Assembly (NCBI GenBank): GCA_016617855.1
Contig: JAECUM010001122.1
Location: 62,001-126,000, forward strand
Direction: 5' to 3'
Length of the DNA: 64,000 nucleotides
Source: Megalonaias nervosa
Lineage: Eukaryota; Mollusca; Bivalvia; Unionida; Unionidae
Positions 11,216 to 23,365 of this stretch are shown in pieces (position 1 is the stretch's first letter; each line of letters opens with the position of its first letter). Under the pieces are notes generated by a model, which saw only the letters and a program-made list of their open reading frames with translations, was not told where the DNA came from and did no database searches. The translations under genes and the position numbers were made by a program.

Positions 11216-13160
11216 CTTACGGTTAGATGATCAAATTATATATTCTACAAAAACATTCAATTATTATCAGGAAAGAACACATATTCCTAACTAATCTCTT
11301 TGACCTGCGTTGACACCTTCTTTAACCGTTGATTTAATTGTGCGTCTCAGTATACATCGAGCGAATTAATTCTGAAATTATCTTTCAGGTGCACACTAAT
11401 ATGTAGTTTCAAATTTTTGGATAACACACCTATTCCGTGATAAAGTAATAAGTTAGATAAGTGGCTGACAATTAGCGTTATAAGGAAAGAAATCTCCTTA
11501 CCTATCCATAATTATTCATAAAATTAGTTCAGCTATGCTAAGGGCCTAGATAATTGGTGTCAGGTTACCACGGTTAAAAAAGTTTTATCATCAAAAAGAT
11601 ACAAAACAGAGCATTGCCTGGTTAAATGTAATCGTGTGGAGGCTCTACGGATCAATTTTTGAGAAGTATGTATGTAAGCACACAACCAATTTGTGTATCT
11701 TCGAATTCAAAAAGAACATGTAAATACCAATTAACATTTATTCGGAAATAAGACTCGATTTGTACAGTTTGTTATGCTGTTTGTGAAGTCATGACATAAA
11801 AGTATATTTCAATGAAGTGAAAGTTAACCTTCAGAGAGTCTTTTTTTCTCACATACGCATACACGCATACACACAAGCAAATAAACAAACACACATGACG
11901 ATACGTATTCTACAATGAGGAGCGGAGAACAAATATCTTTTCCACAGCCATTTGGAGCCTCTCTCAGAGCGCAGATGCGTAGAGAATCACGGAGCTTATA
12001 TTAGATACATTTTGTGTATTCTGTTTTGACAGATGTGTAAGATGCCTCCCTGTGCTTCCAATCTTTCTAGATGAATAGACAGAACTCTTCCAGGTTGTCT
12101 GTTAAAACACGTGTTTCTTCTCCTCTATGGCATTCTTTCTTTGTTGCTAACCAAATGATTAATGGTCACGGGCACACACAGAGTTCAGATTTGAATTCGA
12201 TTAGACACAAGATAGTCTATACACCGCAGAAAAAGGTAGCACCGGTTGTTTCAACTAGGATTTTTCAATTCATAATATTTCAGTATACACATGGTTCTAT
12301 TTTTTATTTCTAAAGACAGATTTGACTTCCAAAAAAGATATCAAATTTAGACAACATTTAAGTTCCTTCGCAAATCATACTAAATTCTTCTCAACGCAGA
12401 ACTTCGAAGAACCATCTCAATGTAGATTATTAGAAATATAGCACATTAGACTTATAAAATTTAGGTAGAAAACCTAAACTGATGTTTTCTACTTGAATAG
12501 AAAAAAGAAACATTTTTAAATTGACCTTTTTCCTGTTTCCATATGAATTTATCCGTTTCCTTCAGTGACGTTTTCTCCATCTTGCAATGCTATTTTGAGT
12601 AGTTTTATTGTTAAACTTAAAAAAGTCTTTATCTTATGATATTTAATACGATAATCACCTATTTTGGTTAAAACTGTAGACATGACACATAGAAATGGCG
12701 AAAAGGATATTTTAAATGGAAAGAACCTAACAATCAAACCCTTTGTTAAAACCTGGACCTATACACGTATTTTTTGTGAACATCGAAAATATATCCCCAT
12801 ACATTTGCAGTAGATCATGTAAAATGTAACCCACAAACCATTCAAAATAATCACAGATACTTGCAATATCATTTAAAGGGCGATTTCTCAGAATAGTGTT
12901 AACTACTTGACAGTTCTATTATTGTTGTTACAATCTAGGTAGGTATAAAATGAATGCCCAAGGGGAGTTCATATCTCTATTCGATTAGAAGAGGAAAAAT
13001 AATAATTTCAAATACACACAGAAGAAAAGGTTGCTTCGTCTGGTTTTGAACACGTTTTAAATTTTATTTTCAATTTAGTGACTCCACTCCTAAAAGATAT
13101 AGAACGATGCGTTATAGTTCAATTTAGTTTAAAGTCTTATCAGGGCTACCGCCGCATTTA
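11216..13160. other. Intergenic, nothing recognised
   Basis: AT-rich; a CA-rich patch at 11850-11895. No gene, repeat unit or RNA gene could be made out. Confidence 0.4.
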
Positions 13161-13171
13161 TAAACTATGAA

Positions 13172-13430
13172 TATGTTGTTGTTGTTGTTGTTATAGGGTT
13201 TAACGCCATTTTTCAGCACAAGATAGGCTATACATGGCGGCCAGTATTAATGGTGGAGGAAGAACCCTGGAAAATCCCGGAAGAACCACCGACCCACGAG
13301 AAGCTACTGGCAGGCTTTCTCACGTACCCACGTTAGCCGAGCCTGGACTCGAACTCACGCAGACAGAGGTGAGATGGCAGTGATCCGTAACGGTCAGCGC
13401 TTTAGACCACTCGGCCACTCGGGGCCCCCA
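13172..13430 (-). mobile_element. tRNA-derived SINE, copy 1
   Basis: Read on the minus strand from about 13430 it begins with a tRNA-like head. An A box lies in gtggccgagtggtctaaagc (about 13422-13403) and a B box in gagttcgagtcc (about 13359-13348), as in type II (Leu/Ser-like) tRNAs and recognisable as an internal Pol III promoter. A conserved body follows (gccag.agcttc, gtgggt.ggtggttctt, ctggccgccatgta), ending in a GTT/AAC simple tail at 13172-13192. The same body occurs at 56586-56815 on the plus strand, which confirms a dispersed family. Confidence 0.8.
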
Positions 13431-13780
13431 AACTATGAATATTAATTATGTATTATTGGCATATGTTATCACGTAAACAATTGAAAATTTCTATATAAAA
13501 ATGCAACTCATTATTTCTCCATTTTATTTTCGAAAATACTACTTCGCATCTTTCCTTCTACTATGTTTCTAGATATGGAACACTTCTAAACTTTGAAAAG
13601 AAAGTTCTCTCGCGCATTGCAGACGATCTAAGAACAGGAAAACTAGTAACAAAATTAAAACAGATATCCATCGCCATCACTCTGGGTCATGAAAAATTGC
13701 CATTTTGACATTTGGGGTCCCTTCTTTCTTGCGGACGCATTTGCCTCCACCTTTTGGGGATCTCTTTCTCAGTTGTTCAT

Positions 13781-13785
13781 CACAC

Positions 13786-13816
<31 letters not shown>
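13781..13816. repeat. (CA)n microsatellite
   Basis: Dinucleotide run with one CG interruption. Confidence 0.95.
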
Positions 13817-13929
13817 GGTTGCTTGTTAAGATGCAATCGACATCGTTTCTACTACTTGCCACATGCGTATATTTGTAGATTTCTATTAAATTGTTTGCTT
13901 AGTTGGTTTGGTATTTTACATCACCGAAT

Positions 13930-14425
13930 CACAAGTAAGTTATTTAGTAATCACGTGTAGGTTATTTAGTAACCACAAGTAGGTAATTTAGTAATCACAT
14001 GTAGGTTATTTAGTAACCTCAGCTAGGTAATTTAGTAAACACATGTATGTTATTTAGTAACCACAACTAGGTTATTTAGTAAGCACATGTAGGTTATTTA
14101 GTAACCACAAATAGGTTATTTAGTAAGCACATGTAGGTTATTTAGTAACCACAACTAGATTATTTAGTAAGAACATGTAGGTTATTTAGTAACCACAACT
14201 GGATTATTTAGTAAGCACATGTAGGTTATTTAGTAACCACAACTAGATTATTTAGTAAGCACATGTAGGTTATTTAGTAACCACAACTAGATTATTTAGT
14301 AATCACATGTAAGTTATTTAGTAACCACAACCAGATTATTTAGTAATCACATGTAGGTTATTTAGTAACCACAACTAGGTTATTTAGTAAGCACATGTTG
14401 GTTAGTTATTAATCACAAGTAGGTT
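13930..14425. repeat. 22 bp minisatellite with 44 bp higher-order unit
   Basis: About 22 copies of a 22 bp unit built on 'aggttatttagtaa'. The variable half alternates almost strictly between a 'ccacaact' form and a 'gcacatgt' form, so the real homogenising unit is the 44 bp dimer. Divergence is higher at both ends (from 13930 and near 14400), as expected for an array that turns over from the middle. The decayed last unit joins directly onto a tRNA-like SINE head. Confidence 0.93.
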
Positions 14426-14439
14426 AAAGTGTCTTACCA

Positions 14440-14525
14440 CACTGAGCTCATCCGATAGATTCGAATCCGCACCCTATTGATCGCGAATCAGGCACAATAA
14501 CCATTGACCCACCACGGCTCCTAGA
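14440..14525 (-). mobile_element. tRNA-like SINE head fragment
   Basis: On the minus strand, from 14522: gagccgtggtgggtcaatgg gives an A-box-like start and ggattcgaatc (about 14476-14466) a good B box, spaced as in a tRNA gene. No clean cloverleaf could be drawn, so this is a SINE promoter or tRNA pseudogene, not a functional tRNA. Nothing similar to the 13.2 kb SINE body follows it. Confidence 0.6.
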
Positions 14526-16180
14526 TATGGTTTCACATTTCTGATTGATTTTATTGGCCAAAGAGCGTAACTTTATGGCACTAGGCTTGGAGTTTGCGTA
14601 GCATTATGGGAAAATTCCTTCCCAAATATAAAATCAAATCAGATCAACAGGTGAGCTTAAAATATATAAATATTGATATATTTTACTACAAATTTTATAC
14701 ATGACTTGTGAGTAGTAGTGTAAAGATATGTGAATACATATAGAAACATGTGTATCAAATTTGTTCTGCCAGATTTGTGTTTTTAATCATCTTTAAATCC
14801 TAGACAAGATTTATTTATTACTCGGTAGGATAAACAAATCTTTTCATTTAAAAAAGTGTTTCTTGTAAAAATGTACAGCAAAAAGAAAACGATATATTAG
14901 AGAAAAGAAGACCTTCTACATCATTAGATTTTTTTTTTATTATTTAGGAACTGGAAATACCAGAAAACCTATAACAGATATTTATTTTTACTCACTCATG
15001 CATGTAGGTGTATGTAATGTTCTATTTTTCTACTCGTGTTCTGCCTCAGTTTCTTTTTACCTGGTCAGAGATGATATTAAACATGTCGGTGAGACAAACT
15101 TTTCAAATATTACCATGGACGAAGATTTTTGGATTTTCATTAGAGGTAGCATATCTGGATAGGTTTGAATTTTGATCCTAGCTTTTTCCCTAAAGAAAAG
15201 AGAAACGAAAGGAATTTAGCTACACTAGAAACAAAGTTAACGTTGATCAGTGTGTTTTCGGGGCATTGCCATTTACTTCAGTTCCCTCGGCACTAAATAA
15301 TCTTTAATGTGATGATATGTTGTTAGTGACAAATTAATCAATCCGTTTAATTTTAATAAGATCGGTCGAAATAAAAAGGGATCCAAAGGTTCTAATTCAC
15401 AACATTGATTCTTAGATCTTCGTATTTAAGTAATACAACAATTATGTTAGAGAATTTCTGTTATCATATCAAACACGAGATACTTGTTTCGTTTAAGTGC
15501 ATTATAAGTCTCACCATCATCATTCCTCTCTCTCATTTCTTTTATGTTACATCATATTTTGCGATTATTTTTTTTTTCTTCTGTTTGATCATTAATGAAT
15601 CAGACTTTACGAAGGCAGATAAAATGTTGAACACATCCAAATATTTCGAAAGTTCAAACACGCAAACTTTAATGGGTACAAAAAAACTTTGAAAGCAAAT
15701 ACAGAAACTATTTGGAAAAACTGGTTGATTACACGTGTTGAAAACCGTTGTGTTATCGCTGATTTTCGGAGACTTCTCATGGAAATGTGAACAGAATATG
15801 ACTGAAATAGTGTTTTAATGTTCTCCAGACCGTACAGAAATATTTTCGACCAAGGCAGTACATATTGCTTTCGTATGTAAATGAATATTTTAAATAGAAA
15901 ATGATTCGTATGAAAATATTTCAAATAGAAAATTTGAAGTAGTGCATACTACGATAATATCTATCACAAAGCCTCTAATCGACAATTCGGAAACGATGCA
16001 GACTTAACGCTCTTGTCATTTGACAGCCAAGATACAATGCACTATGTAGTGTAAGCAGCATTTTATGAAGAAATTGTTTCTGAAACTTAGGTAAGGTTTT
16101 ACTCATGTTGCATTGGAGATAACTTTGGTCTATATGATATGGGGAGGTAATCCAAGCGCAGAAATTGTAACAGTGTGGCT

Positions 16181-16182
<2 letters not shown>

Positions 16183-16232
<50 letters not shown>

Positions 16233-16249
16233 CGCGAGCGAGCGAGCGC
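16183..16249. repeat. Compound (TG)n(CG)n(AGCG)n microsatellite
   Basis: A TG run of ~42 bp passes into CG dinucleotides and then AGCG units. Alternating purine-pyrimidine of this length is a Z-DNA-prone sequence in principle. Confidence 0.95.
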
Positions 16250-17130
16250 AATGCATTATAAATTACTTTATCTCATCGATCTAAAAAATTAGTTAGATAA
16301 AACAGACAAGCAACCAAAAGTAAATTTCAATCCACAATTGGTTATTATCAATATGTGTTCGTGCCCGCGTGTGTGTGTTCCATAAATAAAAAGCCCACAA
16401 CTTCATACCTTACATTTGCTGATTGCATTTACACCTTTGTGGTACATACCTATGGGCCCTGAACGTTTGATCTCTGCCATGAAACATACATTTTTTTTGT
16501 TTTGTTTTTATTTGTTTGTTTTGTTTGGGTTTCTTTAATGGTGCTGGTGGGGAGGGGTACTTTAAAACGTTGAATATTGGTTATAGACTGGTGCCTACTT
16601 TTTGGCGCGAACTATCACCTGCCGTTGCCGGTTAATCTGGTGTCAGAAGCGGGCTTTCAGACCCTGTCAAAACCTCGCCTCCCTGTGCCAAAAAAGCTGA
16701 TCCCCCCTTTTCTATCCCGGATAATAGGCTTCAGTAGTATCTAGGCTAACATGACACAATGCTACAGTAAACAGACGCAATTAGACACATGCGGACGATA
16801 AATTTGTTCATTAGCCGCGTATGTATAGCACGGTGTATTATTGCTGCTATGTGGACAAAACGAAGGTATGTTTCTACTGTGACTTAAATATATATATATA
16901 TGTCTATCTATACATTTGCATCTAACGAAGATATGTTAATTGTTCATATAAATCTCTTGTAAAGGGTTCTATTTTATTTTCAAAAACTGGTGCCTGCCTA
17001 TAACGATAATAATGTCAATAACATATTTACAGGTTATTACTGTTATACGCTCATGTGTACACACACGCTCATTCACACATCTCCAATAGATTTAAGAATA
17101 TATAAATAACAATGACTTTTTTACGTTTGT

Positions 17131-17150
17131 TTCCTTCCTTCCTTCCTTCC
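17131..17150. repeat. (TTCC)n microsatellite
   Basis: Five TTCC units. Confidence 0.9.
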
Positions 17151-18447
17151 ATCGCATTTCCCCTGCGTTAGTGTTTAATCTTGTGTTTTCAATGAATTTA
17201 GAGCAAGCTTAATATTTCGATGACAAGACAGCGATATCTAAGGCTGCTTTTAATAATGGATGGTTCAAACTGATTGCACATAACACTTTTTTCGATACAA
17301 AATGATACAGCTACTGTTTCACAAACATTCAGATTGACGTGTTATTGATTAAAGATTACATGGTAAACGAAATAAGAAGACATATTTGACCTATTCTAAC
17401 GGCATTGTCCGATAGGCATCGAATCTATGAAGGCACGTTTCATTATACTTCCATAAATGAATTCAGTCTATTCCTCGGAATTCGAGGCACGAAACTTTGG
17501 GACTGCTTAATTGAATGAACGCAGTTAATGTTGTTTAGAATGGGCACCTTGGTCTATGATTCCTTGTCAGCGCATTTCCATATATATATATTGTTTGATT
17601 GTAACCAACAAATATCTTTTAAACAAAGTTTTGTGTATTATGTGTATTTTTGATGATTGATATCCTAGTTTGTTTTTCCTGTATCATATAAATTTTATAA
17701 ACACAGAAAAGGATTTGGCGTCAACCAATCGCCTATGCTATCAATATGCTCTTTTTGGAGGTAATGGGGTTGTTCTTTATTTAGTCCAGAGAATATTTAT
17801 TGCCTGCCTGTGAGTCTGTATATGTACGAATCTCAAGAAATCCGCTTATCAGTGACTAGGAATAACGGGAAATCCTACCGATCTGATAGAATATGTCATC
17901 TCCAATCGATTAAGGATCCTCGTATTACACCACTGTACACATTCTTCCGTGTTCCAAATAGCAGAAAATGTTTTCTTTGCCCTGTTATCGGTTTAACTAG
18001 CATTGTGTTGGGGAGATGTTGTCAGACAGGAATCGAAATGCGTAGAGGACTACGCTGACAGACGTTTTGAGCTGTGGATGTATTACACTTTATTAATAGC
18101 ATAGGCTGGTTAATGTTATGTCCGATCACTATAAAATGTGTGCAAAATACCAGTACTTTGGTATTAAAATAGTAAGACCTGTTTAAATGGTTTTATCGTG
18201 TGATTGCATTTACCTTTAAATATTTTGTGATACAAAATAGAAATCAGTTTGAAATTAATAAAATGGACAACAGAAACCCTCTCAAAAGACAAAGAATGTT
18301 ATGCAAATAAATGCTCGAAAAGAACCTTAGTTTGAGCCGCGTACGTAATAAATAGGAAGTTAAAATCTTAGCTCAAGTCCGATGCGAAACATTGTTATCA
18401 AGATTCAATATCGGTTCACTGTCATGGAACAAAAACGTATGTTGCAG

Positions 18448-19205
18448 TATATTTCATACCCTATCATCTTGCAGTATATTTCATACCCTATTACCTTGTA
18501 GTATAGTTGATACTCTATTATCTTGCAGTATATTTCATACCCTCTTACGCTGGAGTATATTTCATACCCTATTACTTTGCAGTGTATTTCATATCCTATT
18601 ACCTTGCCGTATATTTCATAACCTATTACCTTGCAGTATATTTCATACCCTAATACCTTGCAGCATAGTTGAGATACTCTATTACCTTGCGGTGTATTTC
18701 ATATCCTATTACCTTGCAGTAGATTTTATACCTTATTACCTTGCAGTATATTTTATACCCTATTACCTTGCAGTATATTTCATACCCTACTACCTTGCAG
18801 TGTATTCCATATCCTATTACCTTGCAGTGTATTTCATACCCTATTACACTGCAGCATATTTCATACCATATTACCTTGCAGTGTATTTCATACCCTATTA
18901 CCTTGCAGTGTATTCCGTACCCTACAACCCTGCAGTATATTTCATACCCTATTACACTGCAGTATATTTCATACCCTATTACCTTGCAGTGTATTTCATA
19001 CATCATTACCTTGCAGTATAGTTTATATCCTATTACCTTGCAGTATATTTCATACCCTATTACCTTGCAGTATATTTCATACCTTGTATCCTTGCAGTAT
19101 ATTTCATACCCTATTACACTGCAGTATATTTCATACCCTATTACATTACAGTACATTTCATACCCTGTTACCTTGCAGTATATTTCATACCCTATTACCT
19201 TGCAA
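18448..19205. repeat. 27 bp minisatellite, about 28 copies
   Basis: Head-to-tail units of 27 bp made of a 'cagtatatttcataccct' part and an 'attaccttg' part, with scattered substitutions (attacactg, agtgtattc, agcatattt). Because 27 is a multiple of three and the consensus lacks stops in several frames, long ORFs arise: two on the plus strand (18392-19021 and 18741-19454) and one on the minus strand (19156-18650), each a 9-residue repeat such as LQYISYPIT or AVYFIPYYL. Opening in three frames on two strands marks repeat artefact, not a protein gene. Confidence 0.95.
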
Positions 19206-19734
19206 ACACATTTAAGGAAGTGGTATAATGTGGTATTAAACCTGCAACCTGATATTGTTAAAGGAATGATATACCCGAGTTTCTTGCCTGTTTCAGATTT
19301 CTTGAATCAGTGGAGTAAGGAGTTGTCTTTCCATAGCGTCCCTACTATTGGACTGATTTCTTTCTGTACGTGTAAATCCCACAAACCTGATTTCCGTATC
19401 GACTTTATACATGAGCCATCTAGGTATCCAATACGCATTTTCTTAGGTCAATAGAGGATTTATTTAAAGCGAACGTGCTGTTGCCAGGGTAAAGTAAAAA
19501 TGGAACTCAAATTTCAGTCAATATCAAAACAATCAAACAAACGGTTGCATGGGTGCGTACATCAGATTAAGTTACTAAAATACTTTACTGGGCCAGACAA
19601 TTCCGCTTGTTGACAAATCGATTACTCTCTTATTATTTTTTCACCGAAATAATAGGACACATTCTTCGTTCTACTTAATTACTTGTCAGTCTGTCTTTCT
19701 GTCTCTCGGCCTACCTGACTCCTTGTCTGTCTGT
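19206..19734. other. Intergenic, nothing recognised
   Basis: The reading frame of the minisatellite runs on to 19454 by chance. No recognisable domain. Confidence 0.4.
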
Positions 19735-19737
19735 ATA

Positions 19738-19858
19738 TACGTACGTACGTACGTATGTATGTATGTATGCATGCGTGCGTATGTATGTATATATGTATGT
19801 CTGTATTACGTACGTATGTATGTATGTATGTATGTATGTATGTATGTATGTATGTATG
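19738..19858. repeat. (GTAC/GTAT)n tetranucleotide repeat
   Basis: Starts as GTAC units, becomes GTAT and GCGT variants, and after a break near 19800 resumes as a long GTAT run. Produces overlapping meaningless ORFs on both strands. Confidence 0.93.
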
Positions 19859-20520
19859 ATTCTTTGTGCTACACATTGAAGCAGCAGGTACATTTAAGTG
19901 TATCTATTTATTTTTAACCTGTGTGTGAGCAAGAAAGACAGTTTTTGCAACATGCCTATTTATAATTTTAACTGACATTTCTTTTTGCAGGTCAGCAATG
20001 ACTTATTACATCCACGCCTAGTAATTCTCGTGTCCGTCCATCCTTCTGCCCGGCATACATTTTCGGTAGCCTAGTTAGTCATTTTTTTTCTTCAGAGTTA
20101 TTACCCTTTTTGAGAAATATTTGCTCCCGTAGTTTTCGTGGGAGTTACCATCGTTTTTTACTTACCGCTGGATGCAATGTATGACAGAATTTTGTGAATG
20201 CAGCTACTCTTTTAGTTTAGTGTAGATTGCTGTGAAACTTAGTACACGTTATACTCATATGCCCATAATCAGATATACGTCCTGACGATTCATTTTACTC
20301 ACACTATTGGCAGTTGATTTAGGCGTTTTGTTTCCCCAAGAGACTCATCTTCATCATAGGGTTGAGTCTACATTACAAACAGGGCGTATAACTCTTATAA
20401 AAATACTTAGAGTAAAATGACTGGTGAACACGCAGCTCATCTCCATCACGGAGTAGTGACTTGTGTCCACCTCCTGAAGGGTGAACTTCGATCAAAATGC
20501 ATAACCTGGCAGTGTCAACT
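19859..20520. other. Intergenic, nothing recognised
   Basis: No gene or repeat recognised. Confidence 0.35.
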
Positions 20521-20524
20521 ATAT

Positions 20525-20720
20525 AGCAATGGGAACCGTAGTTCATTCGATAGACTTGTAATCTAACAGTCGCGAGTTCGTGGGTGGCTGCAAAGGTTTG
20601 ACCCTGGGAAAGGCACTTGACTATAATATTTACCCTATGAGAGAACCAATAATGTATTAAAAGTACCATTAACAAATTACAAATAAGAGTGGACATGGAC
20701 ACAATCCTGTAAAGCGTATC
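20525..20720 (+). mobile_element. SINE with tRNA-like head, second family
   Basis: A tRNA-like head (gaaccgtagttcattcgata as a poor A box; B box cgcgagttcgtg near 20571-20582) is followed by 'gaccctgggaaaggcacttg'. That string is like the conserved central domain seen in several metazoan SINE superfamilies. The 3' part is AT-rich and its end is unclear. It differs from the 13.2 and 56.6 kb SINE body, so at least two families are present. Confidence 0.55.
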
Positions 20721-21254
20721 GACTCTCACCCTGTGCGACAGAATTGTTAAGGGAACATTATATTATACAACTTGAAGAAAATATTGGACTTTGTGAAGGA
20801 ATGTGGTTTGCATAGCAAATTTTGACCATACAGTTTAAGGATTTTATATTATTTATTTTGATCTTTTATTGTATTTACATTTCACATAGTTTTAACATCT
20901 TTACTTTTATTCTTGTAATACTTCATGTTTACTTTTATTTGGATCGGTTTATCACTCTGAGGATTTTTATGTGCAATTATTTTATTTTGATATTTTTAGA
21001 ATGTGATTTTTAGAATGTTATTTTTAATATTTTTAAAGCCATTATATATACATACAAACCATCACTGACTAGGGCTGGTATGCTGGATAGGCTGTGTATA
21101 TTTCCCTGTGCTAATTGATCACCGTTCCGCTAGTTACTACTATTAGATGGATGGATAAAACACCCAGCAATGAAACAGAATGACAGAAGGACATAAACTC
21201 ACAGACAGATAAAAAGATGGATGGATGTGGAATGAATGGACATATCACATTCTT
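20721..21254. other. AT-rich intergenic with GGAT-rich patch
   Basis: A very T-rich stretch (20820-21045) is followed by degenerate 'gatggatg' words (21145-21225). No gene. Confidence 0.35.
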
Positions 21255-21407
21255 TCCTACCTAATTACTACTCCCAGTAAAGTGGATAAATCTCCTCTTA
21301 TTTTCAGATTCATCTTCAAGGTCTTCGTCCTGACCATTTCCCTGCTAATTTGTCTGGCGATATTCCTTTCCAGATGTGAGGGAAGTGTATTTGTAGCTGG
21401 TCAATGA
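21255..21407 (+). other. Hydrophobic open segment: LINE RT scrap or lost membrane-anchor exon
   Basis: The plus-strand frame here reads SPLIFRFIFKVFVLTISLL and then ICLAIFLS before a stop at 21405, a run of about 20 hydrophobic residues. Two readings compete. It could be a signal anchor, and the glycosyltransferase gene downstream lacks its N-terminal anchor exon. Alternatively FKVFVLT...L..LA..LS fits the C-terminal end of CR1/L2-like reverse transcriptases, where FK.L.LT.K.L.G.AP.YLS is common. A repeat element starts directly after it. I lean to the LINE scrap. Confidence 0.3.
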
Positions 21408-22727
21408 CCAAAAGAGCTTATGAGATGGTCCATTGTCCTTCTGTCCGTCTGTTGGCACAAGTTTGTTATTTCAACTCCTCTAGAACTTAGAGGATTGACT
21501 TGAAGCTTCACCCACATTCATCCCATCGTCTAGTTGGTCATAAATGAAAATGGTTACACTCGGACATCCAATATAGCCGCCACACTGGCCATCATGAAAA
21601 TTTTGTTCTCGCTATTCCACCGGAATGGATACTCGTATCATCATGGAGTTTTCGCTTAAAGGTTTCTTATGATGTTTAGTTGCTCGTAGATGAGAATTGT
21701 GCCGCTCTGATATCCAATATGGCTGTCACAGTGGCCATCTAAGAAGTTCTTGTTGTCACTACTCCTCCTGAAAGGAAAGTCATATTGACATGAGGTTTCC
21801 AACAAAAAAATTCTTACGACGTCTAGTTGGTTCTAAATGAAAATGGTGCCTATTTGATGTTCGGTATGGCTGCCACAGTGGCCTTCTTAAAAATGTTGTC
21901 ATTTGCCAATCCTCCTGAATGAAAAGTAACATTGTCACGAGGTTTTCAAAAGAGGACTTCTAATGATGTATAGTTGGTCAAAAATGAAATAGTGTCGATC
22001 TGATATCCCATATGGCCACAACATTGTTATCACAACTCTTCCTGAATGAATGGTCAGCATGGGGATTTTCCTAAACAACTTCGTATGATGTCCAGTTGGA
22101 CGTAAAGTTGCCATTCAGGCATTCAATATTCCTGCCACTGTTGCCATCTTTAAAATTTTATTATCACTTTTCCCCTGAATAAAAAGTCATATCGGCTTGA
22201 GATTTTTACTGAAATACTTTTTTTGGGTGTTAAGTTGGTTCCAAATGAAAATGCTGCCTGTCCGACTTCTAGTTTGACTGCCACAATGGCCAATCTTGTT
22301 ATCACTACTTCGTCTAGATGGCTGATCATGTCGATATTGTGCCGTCACTAAAAGACTTATGATGTCGTGATGTCTAGTTGGTACTAAACAGAAATGGTGC
22401 TACTATGATACCGAATATAGCCACCAAAGCACACATCTTGAAAATCTTGTTATCGTTGGTCCTCCAAAACGGAAAGGTGTATCAACAAGGGTTTCGTCCA
22501 GAAGACCTCTTATGATGCCTTGTTCGTTCTAAATGAAAATGGTACCAAGTTGACATCCAGTCTGTCAACAAGAGCAGCTAACTTGAAAATCTTGCTATCG
22601 CTGAAGAAATATCAAAAATGGTTTCAACACTCTGCAGTTAAAAGGAAGAAATGGTCTTATCTTGAATTCCTGGAAATCATTTTCAGCCAGTAGAGCGTCA
22701 TTCCCATCGAGGGACTCTCGTGTTTAG
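21390..22727 (-). repeat. Array-bearing dispersed repeat (~145 bp modules), copy 2, inverted
   Basis: Same family as 9960-11215, in the opposite orientation. It begins with the complement of the tail (ggtcaatgaccaaaagagct, then ccttctgtccgtctgttggc) at about 21398-21460. Then come about eight modules marked by 'tagttggtc.taaatgaaaa', 'tccaatatggccgccac' and 'cttgttatcact.ctcctcctgaat', spaced about 120-150 bp (near 21530, 21680, 21822, 21970, 22092, 22233, 22373 and 22518). The far end carries 'gctgaagaaatatcaaaaat' and 'tagagcgtca..cccat.gagggactct' (22600-22727). No coding frame is maintained across modules. Confidence 0.75.
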
Positions 22728-23285
22728 CTCTTCTGATCATATACCAAAAGAGATTTTGGGTTGGTCTGTTGTCCGTCCTCTGTCATCCATCGTACAAAGA
22801 ATAATTGTTCTGTCGTCCTGCATCCGTCGGCTCCTTAGCACGAGTGTGTTATCGTTACTCTCCCTAAACAACATATAATCAACATGATGTTTTCACCCAT
22901 ATCTTTCATATGGCACTTTGTTGGCCCTAAATGAAAATGGTGCCAGTCATACACTCAGTATGGTTTCCACGCCGATTGTCATTTTTTTTTTTTTAAAAAA
23001 AATTGCAGTCGTGAATGTACTACTCTCCCTGAATGGATCATTATAACAAGGGGATTTCACCAAAAGACTTCTAATGATATCCCCATAGTCTTAAGTGAAA
23101 ATGGTTCCAAGCTGACATCTAATACGTGTACCACAACAGCTAATTTGAAAATCATGTTATTGCTGAAGAATGTCAGAAATGGTTTCAACACTCGGCAGTT
23201 AAAATCAGGAAATGGTCTTATCTTGAATTCTTGGAAATTATTTTCACCCAATAGAGCGTCAGTCCCATAGAGGGACTCTTATTTA
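22728..23285 (-). repeat. Array-bearing dispersed repeat, copy 3, internally deleted
   Basis: A second head (ataccaaaagagattttggg, ctgttgtccgtcctctgtc) restarts at about 22740, with one or two modules. Then the same far end as copy 2 (23105-23285) repeats almost word for word: 'ggtttcaacactc.gcagtt', 'atggtcttatcttgaattc', 'tagagcgtca'. So two tandem copies of one element lie here, the second shortened. Confidence 0.7.
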
Positions 23286-23299
23286 TTCCTGTTAATTAC

Positions 23300-23365
23300 C
23301 GATACAGAAATGACTATATTCGATCAACATATATAAGAAATTACCATATTCGATCAACATATATC
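23300..23365. repeat. Short tandem duplication
   Basis: A ~31 bp unit containing 'atattcgatcaacatatat' occurs twice in a row (about 23309-23366). Confidence 0.85.

Larger units (their letters stand above)
14526..18445. other. Intergenic, microsatellites only
   Basis: Long AT-rich stretch. Besides the TG run (16183-16249) and a TTCC run (17131-17150) I see chance ORFs only (for example 95 codons at 15405-15692 and 105 codons at 15924-15607, low-complexity and unrecognised). A more G+C-rich patch at 16600-16710 shows no feature. Confidence 0.4.

Noticed and set aside
13930..14425. Possible CRISPR-like array of regularly spaced repeats
   Set aside because: Units are contiguous 22-mers without unique spacers, in a eukaryotic context; it is a minisatellite.
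14440..14525. Functional tRNA gene
   Set aside because: Box A and B fit, but no consistent acceptor stem or anticodon arm could be drawn, and SINE heads look the same.
18392..19454. Long ORFs of 209, 237 and 168 codons that could be repetitive membrane or secreted proteins
   Set aside because: All come from one 27 bp tandem repeat open in several frames on both strands. No start context, no splice signals and no non-repeat domain.
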